Origin: Siphonodentalium dalli
Lineage: Eukaryota > Mollusca > Scaphopoda > Gadilida > Siphonodentaliidae
DNA length: 64,000 bases
NCBI GenBank assembly: GCA_032622095.1
Contig: CP136066.1
Location: forward strand, 231,390,961 to 231,454,960
Direction: 5' to 3'
The translations under genes and the position numbers were made by a program. A model generated the notes under the pieces. It did not search any database. It saw only the letters and a list, made by a program, of their open reading frames with translations, and was not told the origin of the DNA. Each line of letters starts with the position of its first letter. The stretch's first letter is position 1. Below are positions 57,417 through 64,000 of the stretch, one piece after another.

Positions 57417-57740
57417 ACCTTTTAACTGCCAAATTATTCATTCTGCCCAACGCTCAATTGAATTATTTATGCTCAAACAAAATTTAAAGGCCCACTTAAT
57501 TTTCGAATGCCAAATAATATTATACACAACATATTCCATATTATATACCATTTGGAAGAGGAACCAAAGATATATATATTCCACCAGAATACGGAACAGC
57601 TGTGGCCTAGGTGTATCCACCAAGTGATATAGATTCTCAGATTCACTCACAAGACTTTCCCCGTTGTCAACCCAGAATACATCAGAATTCAAACTAAGAG
57701 ATAGAGTTATTCCCCTTCCGTTGAGAAAAATAAACTTTAT
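57417..57740 (+). other. Likely DAAM 3' UTR with poly(A) signal
   Basis: Sequence after the stop contains an AATAAA at 57729-57734, about 310 nt downstream, the nearest good polyadenylation signal seen. A repeat with inverted ends (57487-58128) overlaps it, so the true transcript end could differ. Inference only. Confidence 0.4.
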
Positions 57741-58128
57741 ATTAGTCTGGATCAAAATTAAGCACAGAACACACCTAGGTACCTCAACAAAAGCAACATG
57801 TTCACAGTTTATTTGACCGGATCAGTTGATACTACAATGGTTTGGGGCTTCCGCCGCTTTCAAATGGTATATATAATATTGAATATGTTGTATATAATGT
57901 GATCTGGTGATTCATGGTATATAATATAGAATATGTTGTATATAATGTGATCTGGTGATTCATGGTATATAATATGGAATATGTTGTATATAATGTGATC
58001 TGGTGATTCATGGTATATAATATAGAATATGTTGTATATAATGTGATCTGGTGATTCATGGTATATAATATGGAATATGTTGTATATAATGTGATCTGGT
58101 GGTTCAAAAATTAAGTGGGCCTGTAAAA
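57487..58128. mobile_element. GGCCCACTTAATTTT-ended element with 48-bp array
   Basis: The left end AAAGGCCCACTTAATTTTCG and right end AAAATTAAGTGGGCCTGT are inverted. 57865-58106 holds five 48-50-bp repeats (TGGTATATAATATGGAATAT, GTTGTATATAATGTGATCTG). A related solo piece is at 43970-44040. It overlaps the presumed 3' UTR. Confidence 0.65.
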
Positions 58129-58203
58129 ACATGAGGCAATTAGACAAAGAAAAAAGACATGAAAAAACATCTCCTGCGAGATGTACGAAGTTTGTATACT
58201 ATA

Positions 58204-58320
58204 AACAGTCTGGATATAGTGTGTCTGTCATTTGCAGAATGTGGTCCCCAGAGGGTAAATTTAGTGAATCCCGCACAGCGGGATAGCATCACTAAATTCA
58301 CCCTCTGGGGACCTTATTCA
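58204..58320. repeat. GAGGTCCCC hairpin family copy
   Basis: GCAGAATGTGGTCCCCAGAG pairs with CTCTGGGGACCTTATTC around a short loop. Non-coding. Confidence 0.6.
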
Positions 58321-58749
58321 TTTTTGTTGACTCTATTATGAGGTTTAAAAAGCTACACCAGAAATCAAAATGCCCAAAGCGAAAAACAATGTGCAAAATC
58401 GAAAATGAAAAGAGCGTATATATCCGCCGTTGTCCAACCTTCATGACATTTGATCCAATAGCAACATCGAGACAATGACAACCTAACCTAACACCGGATG
58501 TTAGCAAATGATAATCCTATCAAACAATCATGGTTACAAACAACGGGAGGCCGTGGACACACCCACAAAACACAGGCAATAATTCACATTGCTTGAGTGT
58601 ATGCCATGGATACACAAGCTTCATACATCTCGACATTAATCTCGACATTAATCTAATATGGTTGTGAAGTGTGAATGATTTGTAGCTGACTGTGATCTTC
58701 CTCTGTGTGTTTTTGTGGAACACCAACATTAAAGATGCATAATCTGATT
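58321..58749. other. 3' flank stretch without recognised feature
   Basis: No gene, RNA or repeat recognised. Confidence 0.4.
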
Positions 58750-59221
58750 TAACCCTTCGAGTGCCAGGTCGATTTTTGTATCAACCCATATACCCTGTGC
58801 CAATGCATTCTCTTATATAGGCGAGTCGACCATAGGTCGCCTCGGATATATAAGAGAATGCATTGGCCTAACAATTTTTCATCATTTGTTATTATTTTTT
58901 ACAATTTTTTACAATTTTAATAATTTTTTCTTATATTCTTTAACAGACTTATTTTGTAGGTTTAGTGCCAGGGTATCTTACGTTTTTCATGGGAATCAAA
59001 ATTATTACTATGAATATTTGGTGATAGTTTTGAGTTATAACATGCCCCTAAGGTTTTATCCAGTTTCTTTTTAAATTCGCTATAGCATGCTTAAGCATAC
59101 CCAAAAAAAATTCAACCCAAAAAAATCTAAATAAAATATAAAAAAAAAAAAAAATTAAGGGCCGATTTTACAGACCATAAATTAGGGCCGATGAGATCGG
59201 CCTCTGGCACTGAAAGGGTTA
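58750..59221. mobile_element. TTAA element with AGTGCCAGG ends
   Basis: TTAACCCTTCGAGTGCCAGG to CTGGCACTGAAAGGGTTAA. It contains one mobile hairpin, then GTTTTGAGTTATAACATGCC and AGGGCCGATTTTACAGACC. 62100-62532 is a sister copy with the same interior, so this is a defined ~450-bp family. Confidence 0.7.
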
Positions 59222-59760
59222 ACGCCCCTAAATTACTATTTCTTCGTCTTCGGGGGTTAAAAAATATTAGATTTGAGTCGATGAACTCACCAATCAAAGC
59301 CCGGCAGAGTGATTCAGATTTTGAGTTTTGAAATCTGACATACTCTCGATACCATATTACATTGAACGAAATGTTGACATATAGTAATTTTATACTACAG
59401 TTGACAGTGGTTTAATTTTATACTATAGTTGACAGTGGTTGCATTATTTGTTTGTCAATTAATTGATAACTGAAGCGGCATTGGAATCTGATGATATGGG
59501 GACCATCAAATCGGATTATGTACCTTTAAGAACAAGTGAGTCAGTGGTTTCTACAGGCAGTAGATCATTTCACAGTTAATTTAACCCTTTCTAAAGCATC
59601 ATTGGTGAGTAGTTATCTCATAGGAAGTGTTTAGATAATAAGTTTATCCCTTTCTATACTAAAGCATAATTTATGAGTAGTTATCCCATAGGAAATGTTC
59701 AGATAATAAGTTTAACCCTTTCTATACTAAAGCATCATTGACGAGTAGTTATCCCATAGG
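59222..59760. repeat. GGTACTCAA family copy and tandem CCCTTTCTATACT repeats
   Basis: 59222-59530 is truncated at the left by the preceding TTAA element. 59580-59760 holds three ~65-bp repeats with CTATACTAAAGCATCATTG and GAGTAGTTATCCCATAGG. Confidence 0.55.
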
Positions 59761-59939
59761 GATCCCCAAACAAACAGACAAATGTCTGCTCACCATTCTT
59801 ACTTACTTTTTTTGAGATGTTTATAATTTATTGTCCATTTCTGCAAATTCTTATATATATCACACACTATCTGCACTCACACAATAATTAGCTTCTGTAA
59901 GAATCAATACAAATCGCGATACGGTTACACAAACGTTTA

Positions 59940-60178
59940 TTTAACCCATACAGAGCCCCAGACAAACATGAGCAGACAACACTCTTCTATATGCTTCTAT
60001 ATATGTGTGGGGCTCCCTGCAGGGTAATGGATGTTTTTTATTTTATGTCCTAAAAATTGTAAGAAACATTTATTTAAAAAAAATGATAAATAATTGTTAG
60101 GCCAATGCATTCTCTTATATATGAGAGGCGACCTATGGTCGACTCGCATATATAAGAGAATGCATTGGCACAGGGTAA
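59940..60178. mobile_element. Partial composite hairpin element
   Basis: AACCCATACAGAGCCCCAGA module followed by TATGTGTGGGGCTCCCTGCA and one hairpin, ending GGCACAGGGTAA. Its TTCTATATATGTGTGGGG is the empty-site sequence used to define the 4-kb transposon insertion. Confidence 0.65.
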
Positions 60179-60458
60179 AAAAAACTTACAATAACTGAAG
60201 TGGCTTCTTCATAAAAAGTGATGAACACCTACATGTACATCACTTCAAGCCGACCATGTGCACATCCTCACTGCATAGTGTCCACTTCCTAAAATTCTAT
60301 GAACCACCTACGTCACTTTGTGTCCACGTGCTCACTGCTTGTTGTTATTGGGAAACTGTGTTGGAATTTGAACAATATATGTTACTCACAATTGTTGTGG
60401 TAGTTTTGAAAAGTTGTTTAATTTATTAATGTTCTATTAAAATGTACTGGTATACGAT

Positions 60459-60545
60459 TATAAGAAATGACTTGCATCATCGATTGGGGGTCATTGGTAT
60501 TCGGGATTCACATGAACCCCCAATCAAACTGCAAGTCATTTCTTA
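60459..60545. repeat. Short hairpin, AAGAAATGACTTGCA arms
   Basis: AAGAAATGACTTGCATCATC...GATTGGGGGTC pairs with its near-complement ending TGCAAGTCATTTCTTA. Loop of about 20 nt. Confidence 0.65.
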
Positions 60546-61028
60546 AATATTATTTCAAATGTGACCCGCCATATCAAATCCAGTCTTAAGTCGGGATTTT
60601 TTACCCTGTGCCAATGCATTCTCTTATATATGCGAGTCGACCATAGGTCGCCTCGCATATATAAGAGAATGCATTGGCCTAACAATTTTTTACAATTTTA
60701 ATAATTTTTTCTTGTATTCTTTAACAATTTTATAATTTCACCCATACAGAGCCCCAGACAAACATTAGCAGACGACACTCTTCTATATGCTTCTATATAG
60801 GTGTGGAGCTCCCTGCAGGGTAATGGATGTTTTTTATTTTATGTCCTAAAAATTGTAAGAAACATTTATTTTAAAAAAATGATAAATAATTGTTAGGCCA
60901 ATGCCTTCTCTTATATATGCGAGGCGACCTATGGTCGACTCGCATATATAAGAGAATGCATTGGCACAGGGTAAAAAAATCCCGACTTATGACTGGTTTG
61001 ATATGGCGGGTTTAATTTGAAATAATTA
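60546..61028. mobile_element. Intact composite element, CCCGCCATATCAAA ends
   Basis: Inverted ends include ACCCGCCATATCAAATCCAG and AAGTCGGGATTTTTTACCC. Inside are two opposed hairpins and the GAGCCCCAGACAAACATTAG module. It gives the full architecture of which 20525-24924 and 63185-63600 are other copies. Confidence 0.7.
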
Positions 61029-61282
61029 TGGCTGTGATGTACAGAGAAGCCTACAAATAGTGTGTCTGTCATTTGCAGAATAAGGTCCCCAGCGAGAGAT
61101 TGAATTTAGTGATGCTAGCCCGCAATTACTAAAGTGTCTTTTGAAGAAATGTTGTTGTTGGAATCTGATGATACAGGGTACCTTTAATTTTTGCATAATT
61201 AAAATCCATGCATTTCTCAAGAACCGAACTGAATTCAAGAACTTATTTAGGGATTGAAGTTCAACTACTCTTTCAAATCAAT

Positions 61283-61370
61283 ATGAAACCTGACCTTTAT
61301 ATGAACCCTGACCTTTATATGAACCCTGACCTTTATATGAACCCTGACCTTTATATGAACCCTGCCCTTT
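61283..61370 (+). repeat. 18-bp tandem repeat, about 5 copies
   Basis: Unit TGACCTTTATATGAACCC. Perfect in the central copies. Confidence 0.95.
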
Positions 61371-62099
61371 GTTGATTCATATGTAACTGGATGTGTGTTA
61401 CTCAATACTGTGCAATATCTTTACATGTATTTCATTTGTATACCTATTATTTATAATGTTCTCAATTAAATTTGTGATAAATATATTGGCTAGTCTCTTC
61501 AATTCAATCCTAGTTTTTTACTCCAACAACAGAGATATATTACCAACAGCCCCATATATGGTTTAGGGTGTATACAAATTTCTTTACACCGACCAGATCA
61601 GAAATTTTCACCAGATTTGAAATTAATTTATAGGCGAACAAGTACATGTAACATCACAAATGACATATTATGATTTTGTATGTGTGGTACTCACCTACCT
61701 CGAAACCATGTGACTCACCAGCGTGGTAATGCAATGTTGGTTACAATAGGGATTATAAGTAATTAGTTTTGAATGAAATGATTCTTTTTTTTTATAATTA
61801 GTAAAATTTCAGGTGTTTTTGTCAGGTAAAAAGATAACCACAAACAAGGAATGTGATCAAGTCTTGGGTAAAAGGAATGTTTTAATGTAATAAATTAAAT
61901 GTACATATCTCCGATACACATTTTAATCAAATTTGATTATGTGGTTACTACCACTAAATTAAGGAAGAGCTCGAGACGGAAACATGGCATATATTACCAA
62001 GTCTGCAAATAGCACATCAGTCATTAGCAGAATGAGGTCCCCAAGTATCTATAGTCTCAAACTAGAGGTGTGACTGTACTAAGGATACCCCCCATGTTT
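61371..62099. other. 3' flank, AT-rich, no gene seen
   Basis: Nothing recognised beyond a GAGGTCCCCAAGTATCTATA fragment near 62030. Confidence 0.4.
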
Positions 62100-62532
62100 T
62101 AACCCTTTCAGTGCCAGGTCCGATTTTTGTATCAACCCATATACCCTGTGCCAATGCATTCTCTTATATATGCTGGTCGCCTCGCATATATAAGAGAATG
62201 CATTGGCCTAACAATTTTTCATTTGTTATTATTTTTTACAATTTTAATAATTTGTTCTTATATTCTTTAACAGACTTATTTTGTAGGTTTAGTGCCAGGG
62301 AATCTTACATTTTTCATGGGCATCAAAATTATCACTATGAATATTTGGTGATAGTTTTGAGTTATAACATGCCGCTAAGGTTTTATGCAGTTTGTTTTTA
62401 AATTCGTTATAGCATGCTTAAGCAAACCCAAAAAATATTTAACCCAAAAACAAATCTAAATTTTTTTTAGGGCCGATTTTACAGACCGTAAATTAGGGCC
62501 AATGAGATCGGCCCCTGGCACTGAAAGGGTTA
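62100..62532. mobile_element. TTAA element with AGTGCCAGG ends (sister copy)
   Basis: TTAACCCTTTCAGTGCCAGG to CTGGCACTGAAAGGGTTAA. Same interior as 58750-59221. Its nested hairpin is shortened, lacking most of the central TCGACCATAGG. Confidence 0.7.
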
Positions 62533-63184
62533 ACACACTAAGATGTTTCACATGTCCGTAAACATTTAGTTAAAATAATAAAATAACAGATTCCCATTGC
62601 AGGTGCACAACCCTAACCCTAATCCTAAACCTATTGACTGAAAAATGTAGGAATAAAAGCTTGGACAAAATTATGCATGTTGCAAAAATGTTCTGAGTCA
62701 AAATTGGGGAATAACTCCACACAAAAAAGTCAGACAGACGTCATACTCACAGGTGCACAGGTTCCCATGGTGGTTGATGTCTGCCAAATTTCACGGAAAA
62801 TTATAAAAAAAATGACTGAGAAAAACTCTGGACAAATTTGTGTCCAAAGACGGAAAACAGATGGATGATGGACGACGGACCGACAAGTTGATTCCAGTAT
62901 AAAATTTAAATTGTTTTAGTTACTTGTTCCCTTCTAAAAGCATCATGTGACCTTCTAAAAGCATCATGTGACCTTATAAAAGCATCATGTGATACTGATA
63001 TTGTACCCACAAGGTTCGTCTTTGAGGGCGCTTCAAGGATAAATTAGAAATTCCATGACATTTCCAGACTAGCGCTGGAGGGGTGAGGTTACTACGTTTT
63101 AAGATTGTTGCAGCTTTCGACCAGGAACCAGTCAATTCAACAAGAGACATTTAGTGCGCGCAAATAAACAGACATGAGAGTCAC
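62533..63184. other. 3' flank with minor repeats
   Basis: 62640-62890 has GGATGATGGACGACGGACCG, typical of intronic repeat tails. 62932-62997 is a threefold CCTTCTAAAAGCATCATGTGA repeat. CCCTAACCCTAATCC near 62610 is too short to call telomeric. Confidence 0.5.
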
Positions 63185-63600
63185 AAAAACAATGACAGAC
63201 GGGATTTTTTTACCCTGTGCCAATGCATTCTCTTATATATGTGAGTCGACCATAGGTCGCCTCGCATATATAAGAGAATGCATTGGCCTAACTATTTTTT
63301 ACAATTTTAATAATTTTTTCTTGTATTCTTTAAAATTTTTATAATTTCACCCATACAGAGCCACAGACAAACATGAGCAGACGACACTCTTCTATATGCT
63401 TCTACATATTTGTGGGGCTCCCTGCAGGGTAATGGATGTTTTTTATTTTATGTTCTAAAAATTGTAAGAAACATTTATTTAAAAAAAGTGATAAAAAAAT
63501 TGTTAGGCCAATGCATTCTCTTATATATGCGAGGCGACCTATGGTCGACTCGCATATATAAGAGAATGCATTGGCACAGGGTAAAAAGAATCGCAAAAAC
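63185..63600. mobile_element. Composite hairpin element
   Basis: GGGATTTTTTTACCCTGTGC to GGCACAGGGTAAAAAGAATC, two opposed hairpins and the CACCCATACAGAGCCACAGA module. Nearly the same as 60546-61028. Confidence 0.7.
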
Positions 63601-63711
63601 AATGACAGGCGACAGACGGCAGCTAGATAGCAATTTTCATTCACTAATCAGTTACTTATATCATTCATTGAAGTCCACCTTGAAATATCCAACTGCATCC
63701 AGAGTGTCAAT

Positions 63712-63955
63712 AACCCTGCAGGGAGCCCCACACATATATAGAAGCATGTGTACTGAGTGTCGTCTGCTCATGTTTGTCTGGGGCTCTGTATGGGTGAAAT
63801 TATAAAATTGTTAAAGAATATAAGAAAAACATTATTAAAATTGTCAAAAATAATAACAAATGATGAAACATTGTTAGGCCAATGCATTCTCTTATATATG
63901 TGAGGCGACCTATGGTCGACTCGCATATATAAGAGAATGCATTGGCACAGGGTAT
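63712..63955. mobile_element. Partial composite element, reverse orientation
   Basis: CCTGCAGGGAGCCCCACACA...GGGGCTCTGTATGGGTGAAA, then AT-rich spacer, then one hairpin ending GGCACAGGGTA. Confidence 0.6.
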
Positions 63956-64000
63956 TACTGTCTACTGATACTTGCTACTCTTATACTGCATCCCACCCCT

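Noticed and set aside
57832-58147. Reverse-strand ORFs of the MNHQITLYTTYSILYT type
   Set aside because: Tandem 48-bp AT-rich repeat read in two frames, inside a non-coding inverted-repeat element.
62600-62640. CCCTAACCCTAATCCTAAACC as an interstitial telomere
   Set aside because: Only about three imperfect units; too short to support.

Overview
This window is metazoan nuclear DNA. It holds most of one spliced gene plus its introns and 3' flank. On the plus strand, 22 exons between 1489 and 57416 join into one open frame of 2,871 nt (956 codons plus stop), and every splice junction is phase-compatible. The product is a Diaphanous-related formin of the DAAM type (Dishevelled-associated activator of morphogenesis). 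In order it has an armadillo-like GBD/FH3 region (exons 1-8), a coiled coil (exons 9-10), a short proline-rich FH1 (exons 11-12), an FH2 actin-assembly domain (exons 12-20) and a C-terminal DAD (exons 21-22). The start codon and about the first 100 residues lie upstream of the window. The organism is probably a marine invertebrate, perhaps a mollusc or other lophotrochozoan. That guess rests on a single DAAM gene, AT-rich introns and the style of the repeats, and is an inference only.

The rest of the window is mostly repeats. Introns carry many short non-autonomous elements with terminal inverted repeats. Several families are flanked by TTAA and start CCCTT (piggyBac-like signature). One family is flanked by TA, and one 379-bp hAT-like element has an 8-bp target duplication. 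A mobile hairpin (CCCTGTGCCAATGCATT...AATGCATTGGCACAGGG) recurs more than 20 times, nested inside several otherwise unrelated elements.

Intron 7 contains a 4.0-kb DNA transposon (20722-24742) with inverted repeats of about 125 bp. It carries a decayed gene for a large protein: an N-terminal CxxC/HxxC motif, a central conserved core and a Cys-rich C-terminus. I recognise this protein type only as a widespread uncharacterised invertebrate family. The element sits inside one of the small repeats, and uninterrupted copies elsewhere in the window show the empty site.

The most unusual feature is that tandem repeats in this gene repeatedly include an exon edge together with its splice donor. Examples are about 234 copies of a 37-bp unit after exon 2, three in-frame donors after exon 3, nine 124-bp-spaced donors after exon 13, 37 donors spaced 48 bp after exon 15 and three after exon 16. 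Single duplications lie after exons 14 and 21, and degenerate copies of the start of exon 11 lie upstream of that exon. Splice-site amplification on this scale within one gene deserves follow-up with transcript data.

Layout: 1-1488 upstream intron or flank; 1489-14351 exons 1-3 with the giant 37-bp array; 14352-25159 exons 4-7, small elements and the transposon; 25160-33875 exons 8-13; 33876-44364 exons 14-17 with the donor arrays and an accessory insertion region; 44365-57416 exons 18-22 with further arrays and foldback elements; 57417-64000 3' UTR and repeat-rich 3' flank with no further gene recognised.
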